From Methylobacterium trifolii (GTDB lineage: Bacteria > Pseudomonadota > Alphaproteobacteria > Rhizobiales > Beijerinckiaceae): DNA of 48,027 nt. The stretch covers positions 1 to 48,027 of the forward strand of contig NZ_BPRB01000050.1 of NCBI RefSeq assembly GCF_022179685.1. The letters are read 5' to 3'. The position numbers and the translations under genes were made by a program. Of this stretch, positions 24,431 to 33,062 are shown piece after piece. The first letter of the stretch is position 1. Every line of letters begins with the position of its first letter. The notes under the pieces are model-generated. The model saw nothing but the letters and a program-made list of their open reading frames with translations, was not told where the DNA came from and did no database searches.

Positions 24431-27400
24431 TTATTCGCCGGTCAGGGCGGCCTTCGTCCGGGACCACCAGCCCGCCCGCTTGGGCCGGTCGGGATCGGAG
24501 GGTTCCGTCAGGACGACGGCCACCGGCTCGGGTATTCTCGCCGGTGCAGGAACGGCCCGAGACTCCATCATGGGCTCGGACTCCGTCACGGGCCGGGAAT
24601 CCGTGACGAACCCGGTCTCCGCTGCGGGCTCGGACGCCTCGGCGACGGTCGAAACGGGCAGTTCGACCGCGGCCTGGACCGGCTCGGGCGACGCCTCGGC
24701 GACGTCTTCGGCGCTCACCGGCACCTCGGATTGCAGGATGGCGGCAGGAACGCCCTCCTGCGCGTCGTCGACGGCCTCGTGACCCTCGCGCTCTCCACCC
24801 TCCGGGCGGCCCTCCCCACGACCCTCAAGGCGGCCCTCACCACGACCTTCGGCGCGGCCCCGGCCACCCCGGCGCCCACGGCGGCGGCGGCGGTTGGCAC
24901 CCTCCTCGTCGGATTCCGGAGTGGCCGCGACGGGCTCGGACACGGCCTCCTCGGGAGCCGCCTCTCCGCCGTCCTCGGACTCATCGCCCTCGGCCTCGGA
25001 CTCGTCGTCGGATTCCTCGGATGCCGATCCGCGCGCATCCTCGCCGCCCTCCGGGCGACCGCCCCGGCGGCGGCGGCGACGGCGGCGGCGGCGCTGGCCG
25101 TCCGCGTCCTCGCGGGTCTCGGCAGGCGCGCCGTCCGCGGTCTCGGCGGTCTCGGCCTCGCCCTCCGATTCGGCCTCGGTCTCGTCGGCCTGATCCTCCT
25201 CGTCGAAATCGTCCTCCACGGCCGTCGTGGGGGAGATCGCGACGGCGCGCACGCCCGTGACGGGCCCTTCGGCGCGCTGGGCCGGCTCGCCCCGGTCGAG
25301 CTGGAAGGCGGTCGTGGCGGGGAGGCGCTCGTCGGCCGCGATCGTCACGGTGACGCCGAAGCGGATTTCCAGCTCACGCAGGTGCGCCCGCTTCTGGTTG
25401 AGGATGTAGAGGGCCACCTCGGTGCGGGTGCGCAAAATCAGGTTGTGGCTCGTGCTCTTGAGCAGCGCCTCCTCGATCGAGCGCAGGATGTGGAGCGCCA
25501 CCGAGGCGGTCGCCCGCACGAAGCCCGAGCCGCCGCAATGGATGCAGGGGATCGAGGAGGATTCGAGCACGCCCGTACGGATGCGCTGGCGGCTCATCTC
25601 GAGCAGGCCGAAGGGCGAGATCCGCCCGACCTGGATGCGGGCGCGGTCGTTCTTCAGGCAGTCGTTGAGCTTCTTCTCGACGGCGCGGTTGTTGCGCTTC
25701 TCCTCCATGTCGATGAAGTCGATCACGACGAGGCCGGCCAGATCCCGCAGGCGCAGCTGGCGGGCGACCTCCTCGGCCGCCTCCATGTTGGTCTTGAGTG
25801 CGGTGTCCTCGATGTCGTGCTCGCGCGTGGCGCGGCCCGAGTTCACGTCGATCGAGACCAGGGCCTCGGTCGGGTTGATCACGAGGTAGCCGCCCGAACG
25901 CAGGGTGACGTGGGTGGAGAACATCGCGTCGAGCTGCTGCTCGACCCCGTGCCGGGCGAAGATCGGCGTCGGGTCGCGGTAGGGCTTGATCACCTTGGAC
26001 TGCGTCGGCATCAGCATCCGCATGAAGTCCTTGGCCTCGCGGTAGGCGTCCTCGCCCGAGACCAGGATCTCCTCCAGGTCCTTGTTGTAGAGGTCGCGGA
26101 TCGCGCGCTTGATCAGCGAGCCCTCCTCGTAGACGAGCGCCGGCGCCATCGAGCTGAGTGTCAGCTCGCGCACGCTCTCCCACAGGCGCATCAGGTACTC
26201 GAAGTCGCGCTTGATCTCCGGCTTCGTCCGCGACGCTCCCGCCGTGCGCAGGATCACGCCCATGCCGTCCGGCACCTCCAGATCCTGCACCACCTCCTTG
26301 AGCCGCTTGCGGTCTGCGGCCGAGGTGATCTTCCGCGAGATGCCGCCGCCCCGGCCGGTGTTCGGCATCAGCACGGAGTAGCGCCCGGCCAGCGACAGGT
26401 AGGTCGTCAGCGCCGCGCCCTTGGTGCCGCGCTCTTCCTTGACGACCTGCACCAGGATGATCTGGCGGCGCTTGATCACCTCCTGGATCTTGTAGTGCCG
26501 GCGGTAGCTGCGGGGCCGCTCCGGGATCTCGGCCATCGCGTCGCCGTTGCCGCCGACCAGCGCGATCTTCGGCTCCGCGTCCGGATCGTCATCGTCGGAC
26601 TCGTCGTCCTCGTGTTCCTCGTCGTCCGAATCGTCGTCCTCGTCCGTATCCTCGTCGTCGTGTTCCTCGTCGGATTCCGCGTGCGCCTCGTCCTGCGCGG
26701 CGACGGCCTCGGGCGCCTCGGCATGCGTCAGGGCCTCGGCCACCGCGACGACGGCCTCGGGGGCCGGCGCGCTCTCTTCGCCGCCGCCCGGCGCGCCGGC
26801 CTCCGCGTCCTGCGAAGCCTCGTCGTCCGGCGCGGCCGCGGCATCCGTCCGCGGCAGGTCGGCGGTCGCGCCGCCGCCCGCCTGCGCGGAGGCATCCTCC
26901 GAGCCGGCCTCGTCCGTGGTCGTCTCGTGCGCGTGCGCCTCGTGCGAGCCGGATTCGTCGGGCACGCCCTCGGGGCCGGCGGCCAGGGCCGCGTCCTCGG
27001 CGCTCACGGTCTCGTCGGGCCGGGCGGCGGCCTCGGCGCGGCGTCCGCGCGAGCGGCGGGACGAGGACGACCGGCGGCGCTCTTCCCGCTCGCGCTGCTC
27101 CTCGGCGTCGCGGGCCTCGTCCTCCAGCAGCGCCTGACGGTCGGCCAGGGGGATCTGGTAGTAGTCCGGATGGATCTCGCTGAAGGCGAGGAAGCCGTGG
27201 CGGTTGCCGCCGTACTCGATGAAGGCCGCCTGGAGCGAGGGCTCCACGCGGGTGACCTTGGCGAGGTAGATGTTGCCGCGGAGCTGGCGCCGGTTGGCGG
27301 CCTCGAAGTCGAATTCCTCGACCTTAGATCCGTGGACCGTGACGACCCGGGTCTCCTCCGGGTGCATCGCGTCGATGAGCATCTTGTTGATGTTGGCCAT
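24431..27400 (-). CDS. rne: Ribonuclease E (Rne/Rng family)
   Basis: The 989-residue endonuclease initiates mRNA decay and processes rRNA/tRNA, usually as the core of a degradosome. The catalytic aspartates are Asp518 (DVNSG) and Asp561 (VIDFIDM), and the zinc-link cysteines are Cys619/Cys622 (CIHCG). Their mutual spacing equals that of E. coli Asp303, Asp346, Cys404 and Cys407. The N-terminal S1 region ([20 protein letters not shown]) is split by an insert of about 215 residues, first Arg/Ser then extremely Asp/Glu-rich. The C-terminal tail has arginine-rich RNA-binding tracts and ends [11 protein letters not shown]. The start is [11 protein letters not shown] 630-bp leader lies upstream. 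Confidence 0.96.
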   Translation of the reverse strand: MANINKMLIDAMHPEETRVVTVHGSKVEEFDFEAANRRQLRGNIYLAKVTRVEPSLQAAFIEYGGNRHGFLAFSEIHPDYYQIPLADRQALLEDEARDAEEQREREERRRSSSSRRSRGRRAEAAARPDETVSAEDAALAAGPEGVPDESGSHEAHAHETTTDEAGSEDASAQAGGGATADLPRTDAAAAPDDEASQDAEAGAPGGGEESAPAPEAVVAVAEALTHAEAPEAVAAQDEAHAESDEEHDDEDTDEDDDSDDEEHEDDESDDDDPDAEPKIALVGGNGDAMAEIPERPRSYRRHYKIQEVIKRRQIILVQVVKEERGTKGAALTTYLSLAGRYSVLMPNTGRGGGISRKITSAADRKRLKEVVQDLEVPDGMGVILRTAGASRTKPEIKRDFEYLMRLWESVRELTLSSMAPALVYEEGSLIKRAIRDLYNKDLEEILVSGEDAYREAKDFMRMLMPTQSKVIKPYRDPTPIFARHGVEQQLDAMFSTHVTLRSGGYLVINPTEALVSIDVNSGRATREHDIEDTALKTNMEAAEEVARQLRLRDLAGLVVIDFIDMEEKRNNRAVEKKLNDCLKNDRARIQVGRISPFGLLEMSRQRIRTGVLESSSIPCIHCGGSGFVRATASVALHILRSIEEALLKSTSHNLILRTRTEVALYILNQKRAHLRELEIRFGVTVTIAADERLPATTAFQLDRGEPAQRAEGPVTGVRAVAISPTTAVEDDFDEEDQADETEAESEGEAETAETADGAPAETREDADGQRRRRRRRRRRGGRPEGGEDARGSASEESDDESEAEGDESEDGGEAAPEEAVSEPVAATPESDEEGANRRRRRGRRGGRGRAEGRGEGRLEGRGEGRPEGGEREGHEAVDDAQEGVPAAILQSEVPVSAEDVAEASPEPVQAAVELPVSTVAEASEPAAETGFVTDSRPVTESEPMMESRAVPAPARIPEPVAVVLTEPSDPDRPKRAGWWSRTKAALTGE

Positions 27401-28031
27401 GACGATCTTTCGACATGGCGGCCGACGTCGCTCTCCTGGGCCCTCGTCCCGGTGGAGCCTCTCCCGGCACGCAGGCCGTCGGGAAGGGGGCTCGCACGGG
27501 CCTCGTCGCCGAGGCCGCGGGAATTGTGCTGAAGGGATTGCCGTCAACCGCCGTTCGGCGCGCGTGCGCGGCGCGCCTGGGGTTGAACATGGCCGGGGGG
27601 AGGGGCGGACCGGCGCGACGCGAAGAGCGCGCGCTTGCGGCACGAGCAGCGGTAACCGATGCCGTGCGTCCGTCCATCCTTTCCCCGACCTCGCGAAGAC
27701 ATCTCGACCGGTCCCGGACCGGCCGCGAATTCCAAAAACGGTTGCGTCGAGACCAATCTCGCCGCGTCAGTCGCCACCCGCCCGATCTTGAAAGAAGTCC
27801 GACGGTCGCCGCGGATAACCGACTGCGAAGACGCGTCCGAATCGTGATCCGGCCGCATCCGCGGGCCGCGATGGCGACCGGCGGGACCGGGAAGGGGGTG
27901 AGCATCATTACAGATCGTCGCAGGGATTTGGCAAGGGCGCCGTCGGGGACGTGTTTCCGAAACGGCCCCTCTGCAGTGGATTGGGAACCCGGAGACCCGG
28001 CGGACGCGCGCCGTCCGGCCTCGACCGCCCC
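27401..28031 (-). promoter_or_regulatory. Long leader/promoter region of rne
   Basis: I see no gene in these 631 bases. rne genes of several bacteria have long 5' untranslated regions through which RNase E controls its own mRNA. I infer the same here but could not define conserved hairpins by eye. The left side includes the weak GAAAGATCGTC before the rne ATG. Confidence 0.4.
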
Positions 28032-30308
28032 TCAGCCCGGCATCGGCAGGGGCGCAAGCCGCGGCAGGGTGGTGCCGCCTCGGCGCTCCAGCAATCCGGG
28101 TGAGGGCACGGGCGCCTCGATCGTGCAGACGACGCCGCCCGGGGCGAAGAGCAGCTGGACGTCGCCGCCGAGTTCCCGGGCGAGGCTGCGCTCGATCAGC
28201 CGCGAGCCGAAGCCGGTCTGCGTCGGCTTCGAGACCGGCGGCCCGCCGCTCTCGCTCCAGCGCAGGAACAGCCGGGTCTCCGCCTCGCGCCGCACCGACC
28301 AGGTGATGTCGACACGGCCGCCCTCCTGCGAGAGCGCCCCGTACTTCACGGCGTTCGTGCCGAGTTCGTGCAGCGCCATGGCGACGGAGAGGGCGAGGCG
28401 CGGCGGCAGGCGCAGGGCCGGCCCGGCGACGCCGAAGCGCGAGCGCCGGCCCTCGCCGGATTCGAGGGGCCTGATCGCGTCGGCCACGACGGTGCCGATC
28501 TCGGCCCCCTCCCAACTCTCGCGGGTGAGCACGTCGTGCACGCGGGCGAGCGCCAGGAGGCGGGCCTCGAAGGCGTCGCGCGCGGAATCGGCTTCCGTGC
28601 CCTCCAGCCGGCGCAGGGACTGGCTGGCGATCGACTGGACCGTGGCCAGGGTGTTCTTCACCCGGTGGTTGAGCTCGTGGATCAGGAGCAGCAGGTGCTC
28701 CTCGGCGAGCTTGGCGTCGGTGATGTCGACGTTGCAGCCGGTATAGCCGAGGAAGGCGCCCGAATCGTCGAGCCGCGGCACGCCCTCGCAGCGCAGCCAG
28801 CGCACGGCCCGGTCGCGGTCGAGCACGCGCACCTCCATGCGGAAGGGCAGGCGGGCGGCGAAGGCGTCCGCGAAGGCCGACGAGAAGGCGTCGAAATCCT
28901 CCGGGTAGATGATCCTGTGCCAGCCTTCCCCCGCCAGCGCCGAGGCCGGCATGCCGAAGACGTGGTCGAAATGCAGGTTGGCGAAGCTGATCTCGGCCGT
29001 CTCGTCCGTCATCCAGATCAGGGCCGGGGCGGAATCGGCCATGTGGCGGAAGCGTGCCTCGCTCTCGCTGAGGGCCGAGAGGCCGCGCTTGGTCTCGGCC
29101 AGGGCCTTGTCGCGCTCCGCCTCGCGGGTGCGCAGCCTCAGGGAGGCGTCCGAGAGCACCTCGGCGAGCCGCTGGATCTCGTGCACCGGCGAGGCGACGC
29201 GGGGGATCGCCTCGCCCCGCGACAGGGCGGGCCCGGAGGCGGCGAGCTGGCGAAGGGGCCGCGAGACCCGCGACCACAGGTTGACCGCGAGCACCGAGGA
29301 GGTGGCCAGGACCAGCAGACCGAACCCGCTGAAGGCCCAGACCCAGCGACGCAGGCGCGCGTCCACCAGCGTCTGCGGAATGCTCGCCCCGACGGTCCAG
29401 CCGGTCAGCCGCGAGCGCGCCTCGACCACGACCACCGGCCGGAGCTGGCGGTCCTTGCCCTCCCAGACGCCGGGGGTGTCGGTCTGGATCTGCCGCAGGG
29501 TCGCGAGCCGCTGGCGGCCGAGGACCGCGGCGGGGTCCGGCAGGCGGGCGATGACGAGGCCGTTCCGGTCGGAGATGCCGGTCGTCCAGCCCTCGATCAC
29601 CTCGCGGCCCAGGATGCCCTGGAGCCGGGCGAGGGGGGCGCTGAAGCTGAGGATGTAGGCGACCGCCCCTTCGACCTGCACCGGTACGGCGATGGCGTAG
29701 CTCGCCTGGCCCGGCGTCGGCCCCGGAATGTAGCCGGAGACCGTCGCGCGCTGGGTGCCGCCGGCGATCTCCGCATCGAAGGGCATCGCCATGGTCGGCA
29801 ACGGAGCCCCACGCTTGACGCCGGTGTTGACGACCTCCTGCCCGTCGATCCTGCGCAGCATGATGTCGAGGTCGATCGCCTCGCGCACGAGGCGCGCCTG
29901 GGCGTCGAAGGCGTCGAAGTCGCCGTCCCTCAGCCGCGGCGAGGTGGCGAGGGTCTGGAGGACGGAGACGAGCCCGGCCGTGTCGCGGTCCAGCGACAGG
30001 GCGATGCCGCGCACGTTCTCGCGGGCATCCTGCTCGAACCGGGCCCGCTCGGCCGAGGCGTAGCGCATCAGCAGGATCGCCGTGAACAGCAGGCCGGGCC
30101 CGATCAGGGCCACGACCAGGGCGACGAGATAGACCTGCGTCGAGAACCCGTTCCGCCCGAACCGGGTCAGGCGCCGGGCGAGCCAGGACGGCCGCCGCGG
30201 CGCGGTCCGCACCGCCGCCTCGGTCGAATCGAGGTCCGGGCTCACGGCGTCCCCCGTCGTCCGGACCGGCGCGTCCGCCGCGCGCCCCTCCCGATGCACT
30301 GCGCGCAT
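28032..30308 (-). CDS. HWE-family sensor histidine kinase with extracytoplasmic sensor and PAS domain
   Basis: The 758-residue membrane kinase has a first helix at about residues 58-82 (VYLVALVVALIGPGLLF), a large periplasmic CACHE-like domain (about 85-325) and a second helix (FGLLVLATSSVLAVNLW). A HAMP-like linker and a PAS domain follow (FRHMADSAPALIWMTDE, GYTGCNVDIT). The HWE/HisKA_2 kinase core has ELNHRVKNTLATVQS with His548, HELGTNAVKYGALS and LRWSESGGPP. HWE kinases in this group often feed the general stress response. A GTG at 30245 preceded by GGGGGA is an alternative start. No response regulator is adjacent. Confidence 0.92.
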   Translation of the reverse strand: MRAVHREGRAADAPVRTTGDAVSPDLDSTEAAVRTAPRRPSWLARRLTRFGRNGFSTQVYLVALVVALIGPGLLFTAILLMRYASAERARFEQDARENVRGIALSLDRDTAGLVSVLQTLATSPRLRDGDFDAFDAQARLVREAIDLDIMLRRIDGQEVVNTGVKRGAPLPTMAMPFDAEIAGGTQRATVSGYIPGPTPGQASYAIAVPVQVEGAVAYILSFSAPLARLQGILGREVIEGWTTGISDRNGLVIARLPDPAAVLGRQRLATLRQIQTDTPGVWEGKDRQLRPVVVVEARSRLTGWTVGASIPQTLVDARLRRWVWAFSGFGLLVLATSSVLAVNLWSRVSRPLRQLAASGPALSRGEAIPRVASPVHEIQRLAEVLSDASLRLRTREAERDKALAETKRGLSALSESEARFRHMADSAPALIWMTDETAEISFANLHFDHVFGMPASALAGEGWHRIIYPEDFDAFSSAFADAFAARLPFRMEVRVLDRDRAVRWLRCEGVPRLDDSGAFLGYTGCNVDITDAKLAEEHLLLLIHELNHRVKNTLATVQSIASQSLRRLEGTEADSARDAFEARLLALARVHDVLTRESWEGAEIGTVVADAIRPLESGEGRRSRFGVAGPALRLPPRLALSVAMALHELGTNAVKYGALSQEGGRVDITWSVRREAETRLFLRWSESGGPPVSKPTQTGFGSRLIERSLARELGGDVQLLFAPGGVVCTIEAPVPSPGLLERRGGTTLPRLAPLPMPG

Positions 30309-30315
30309 CGCCCGA

Positions 30316-30618
30316 TCATGGCCGATCGATGTGGCCGAGGTCGCGCGCGGGATCGAGACGGTCGCGCACGCGCTGCTTGAGGGCCTTCACGTCCGGGAAG
30401 CCGCCGTCGCGGGTCCTTTCCCAGACGGTCTCGGAGCCGACCTGGATGCGGAACGCCCCGCCCGAGGCGGGGACCAGCGCCACCTCGCCGAGGTCGTCGC
30501 GGAACGTCGAGAGCAGTTCCTGCGCCATCCAGGCAGCCCTGAGAAGCCAGTTGCACCGGGTGCAATAGGTGATGGCGACCCGCGGCTTGGGCGCCGCGGT
30601 TTCGGACGTTTCATCCAT
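30316..30618 (-). CDS. SelT/SelW/SelH (Rdx) family protein
   Basis: A 100-residue thioredoxin-like protein with the CxxC redox motif in ITYCTRCNWLLRAAWMA and the second-half motif GGAFRIQVGSETVWER. A C-terminal helix follows (FPDVKALKQRVRDRLDP). The cysteine form replaces the selenocysteine of animal SelW. Its substrate is unknown. It ends seven bases before the HWE kinase begins and may be co-transcribed with it. Confidence 0.9.
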   Translation of the reverse strand: MDETSETAAPKPRVAITYCTRCNWLLRAAWMAQELLSTFRDDLGEVALVPASGGAFRIQVGSETVWERTRDGGFPDVKALKQRVRDRLDPARDLGHIDRP

Positions 30619-30689
30619 GGCGCGCACAGCGCACCGGGAGGGTTGCCTTGTCAACCTCGGCAGGGACGACCGCGGCAGGCGGCGGCCCG

Positions 30690-30731
30690 AAGGTTCGCGG
30701 GAGCCGGATGCATCCGGCTCCCGCGAACCTT
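30690..30731. repeat. 42-nt perfect palindrome
   Basis: The two 21-base arms are exact reverse complements with no spacer, centred on ATGCAT. It lies between the divergent SelW-like gene and tRNA-Val. As DNA it could extrude a cruciform or bind a dimeric protein; as RNA it would form a very stable hairpin. I do not recognise it as a known repeat. Confidence 0.75.
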
Positions 30732-30822
30732 GACGGCCCGGCCCGCCTGGCCATAGAAGGCCGGCAGGTTCGGGGACTCGCAGCGTGCGCTTGGCCGACG
30801 CGAAGGGTGTTCCGACCGGCAA

Positions 30823-30897
30823 GGACGGTTAGCACAGCGGTAGTGCGTTCCCTTCACACGGGAAAGGTCGCAGGTTCGATCCCTGCACCGTCCACCA
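30823..30897 (+). tRNA. tRNA-Val (anticodon CAC)
   Basis: A complete cloverleaf is visible. The 7-bp acceptor stem pairs GGACGGT with ACCGTCC, and the D stem pairs GCAC with GTGC. The anticodon stem TTCCC/GGGAA holds loop TTCACAC with CAC at 30855-30857. The T stem GCAGG/CCTGC holds loop TTCGATC. An A discriminator and an encoded CCA follow. It reads GUG codons, which are frequent in this GC-rich genome. Confidence 0.96.
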
Positions 30898-31051
30898 TTC
30901 CCTGCCACCCTTCCTTCGGCATCGCAGCACGATATCGGTGACGCGGCCGCCCGGCGCCCGAGGCTGCGGCGTGAGGCGCGCTATGCCGGCCTCTCCCGCG
31001 GGTCTATCGTACCGGAATACGGTATGCCTCACCCCGAAGGTCGCAGGATCG

Positions 31052-32326
31052 ATGAAGGCCCATGGCGAGGTGCACGACGTTCCGCCGGTCCCGCGCAAGG
31101 GGCCGTTCGTCCTCGTCGGACTCGTCGCCCTCGGGCTGCTGTCCTGGGGCGGCTACGGGCAATGGCGGCAGCGGGCCGACGCGGCCGAGACGCAGCGCCG
31201 GGTCAAGGCCTTCGTTCCCCGCCTGCGCACCGCCGCCGTCGAGAAGACCGACGCACCCACCGACCTGACGCTGCCCGGCGAGACGCAGGCGTTCTCCCGT
31301 GCCGCCATCTCGGCCCGTGCCACGGGCTACGTCGCCGAGCGCCGGGTCGACATCGGCTCCCGGGTCAAGACGGGGGACGTCCTGCTGCGGATCGCGGCTC
31401 CCGACCTCGACCAGCAGCTCGCCCAGGCCGAGGCGCAGGTCGGCCAGATGAAGGCCCAGCTGCTCCAGGCCCAGGCGCAGGTGGACCAGGCCCGCGCCAA
31501 CGTGAACCTCGCCAAGGTCACCGACAGCCGCACCTCGACCCTGGCGACCCAGGGCTGGGCGTCGCGCCAGAACGCCGACAACTCCCAGGCGGGCGTCCTG
31601 AGCCAGACGGCCAACCTCTCGGCGGCCGAGGCGGGCGTGAAGGTCGCCGCGGCCAACATCAAGGCGCAGGAGGCGATGGTCGATCGCCTGAAGGCGCTGA
31701 CCGGCTTCAAGGACGTGACCGCCCCCTTCGACGGCGTGATCACCACGCGCAGCGTCGAGGTCGGCGACCTCGTGAAGGCGGATGGCGGCGGCACCGTGCT
31801 CCTCGCCATGGATCGCGACGACGTGCTGCGCATCTCGGTGAACGTGCCGCAGAACGCGGCCGTCGGCGTGCATCCGGGCGTCCAGGCCGAGATCAAGGTT
31901 CCGCAGATGCCGGATCGGACCTTCGTGGGCCGGGTCGAACGCAGTTCCGTGGCGCTGCTGACCGCCTCGCGGACGTTGACGACCCAGGTGGACGTGCCGA
32001 ACCCGGACGGGACCTTGCGCGCCGGCCTCTACGTCTACGTGACCCTGAAGATCCCGCGGCTCCGGCCCGCGGTGCTGGTTCCGGCGGAGGCCCTGGTCTT
32101 CAACCAGCGCGGAACCCAGGTGGCCGTGGCCGGCGAGGACAACCGGGCCGAGTGGCGCTCGGTGCATGTCCGGCGCGATTTCGGACAGACGATCGAGCTG
32201 GACCAGGGCCTGTCCGGCCACGAGCGCATCGTGCTCGGTCCACCGGTGGATCTGCGTGACGGACAGACGATCGAGCGCGGGGAGGATCCCGGTGACGGCA
32301 AGCCGATCCACGCCGCCAACCGCTGA
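31052..32326 (+). CDS. RND efflux periplasmic adaptor (HlyD/MFP family)
   Basis: A 424-residue membrane-fusion protein with an N-terminal anchor (FVLVGLVALGLLSWGGYG). The biotinyl-lipoyl half-motifs surround a long alanine/glutamine coiled-coil hairpin (LAQAEAQVGQMKAQL to AAEAGVKVAAANIKAQEAMV). Then come VTAPFDGVITTRSVEVGDLV and beta-barrel domains. Such adaptors bridge an inner-membrane RND pump and an outer-membrane channel. No pump or TolC-like gene is adjacent, so the partners must be elsewhere. The ATG at 31052 has GCAGGA upstream. Confidence 0.9.
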   Translation: MKAHGEVHDVPPVPRKGPFVLVGLVALGLLSWGGYGQWRQRADAAETQRRVKAFVPRLRTAAVEKTDAPTDLTLPGETQAFSRAAISARATGYVAERRVDIGSRVKTGDVLLRIAAPDLDQQLAQAEAQVGQMKAQLLQAQAQVDQARANVNLAKVTDSRTSTLATQGWASRQNADNSQAGVLSQTANLSAAEAGVKVAAANIKAQEAMVDRLKALTGFKDVTAPFDGVITTRSVEVGDLVKADGGGTVLLAMDRDDVLRISVNVPQNAAVGVHPGVQAEIKVPQMPDRTFVGRVERSSVALLTASRTLTTQVDVPNPDGTLRAGLYVYVTLKIPRLRPAVLVPAEALVFNQRGTQVAVAGEDNRAEWRSVHVRRDFGQTIELDQGLSGHERIVLGPPVDLRDGQTIERGEDPGDGKPIHAANR

Positions 32327-32454
32327 GGGCGCAGTCGCAGGCTCGAATCGACCGGGATGTCCTGTCGAACCGCCCCCGGCGGCATCCCCGCCCGCGCGGG
32401 TCGCGCCAGGGCTGGGCGTCGGGACGGATACTCGGAGCCGTCCGTCGTTCCGGG

Positions 32455-32835
32455 TCAGTTCACCCGTACCGTGAGCCTCATCTTCGGATGAATGCCGCAC
32501 AGCACCTGGAAGACACCGCTTTTCGTGAAGGTGACGAGCGTCCGGCTTCCCGGCTCCTGGTCGCCCGAGTCGAAGTTGAAGGCGTCCGACTCGATATAGA
32601 CGTGATGGAGCAGGTCGCTGTCGTCGTTGACGATGGTGATCGTGTCGCCGCGCGTGATCGCGAGGCTGGCCGGCTGGAAGGCGCGGCCCTTCTGCGAGAC
32701 CAGATGTCCCGAGGCCTCCAGCCGCGTCACCAGGAGAGCGCCGCTCAGCAGGCCCGCGACGAGCGAAAGGCAGGTCGCGACCGCGAGGCGACGCTTGCGA
32801 TAAGTAGAATTATGCTGGTCGTACGGTGCGCGCAT
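32455..32835 (-). CDS. Cupredoxin-domain protein (plastocyanin-like)
   Basis: A 126-residue protein with a single hydrophobic segment near the N terminus (LAVATCLSLVAGLLSGALLV), a signal or anchor, followed by a small cupredoxin. The type-1 copper ligands are visible: a histidine in LLHHVYIES and the Cys-His-Met cluster in VLCGIHPKMRL. ITRGDTITIVNDD is the usual first-strand motif. It probably carries electrons in the periplasm, and resembles the plastocyanin-like proteins seen near methylamine/methanol pathways. The partner is not in the window. A TTG start 13 codons upstream is less likely. Confidence 0.85.
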   Translation of the reverse strand: MRAPYDQHNSTYRKRRLAVATCLSLVAGLLSGALLVTRLEASGHLVSQKGRAFQPASLAITRGDTITIVNDDSDLLHHVYIESDAFNFDSGDQEPGSRTLVTFTKSGVFQVLCGIHPKMRLTVRVN

Positions 32836-33062
32836 GTCGAACTCTGCTGTCCCGGCCACGATAAGCGCGGACAAGTTGAGATTTCATGAGTCGGGACCGG
32901 GGAGCACGGGATCGGGGCGTCTCGGCGATGTTCCAGGATAGGCTCGGCGCGGCCCGAGGGCGGGGGCAACGACCCGACGACATCCTTCTGCGCGGCTAAT
33001 CAGCTCTTAACGGATCGCCCCTAGGTTGAGCCTATCGAATTAACCAGAGCAGCTTCGTTTCG

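Noticed and set aside
24314..27532. A 1072-codon open frame on the plus strand
   Set aside because: It is the opposite-strand shadow of rne, caused by GC-rich codon bias; it has low-complexity Leu/Gly/Arg composition and no domain.
30651..30908. An 85-residue minus-strand frame containing a CRDRTCDLSRVKG-type string
   Set aside because: This is the familiar false protein produced by translating across a tRNA gene; tRNA-Val occupies the region.
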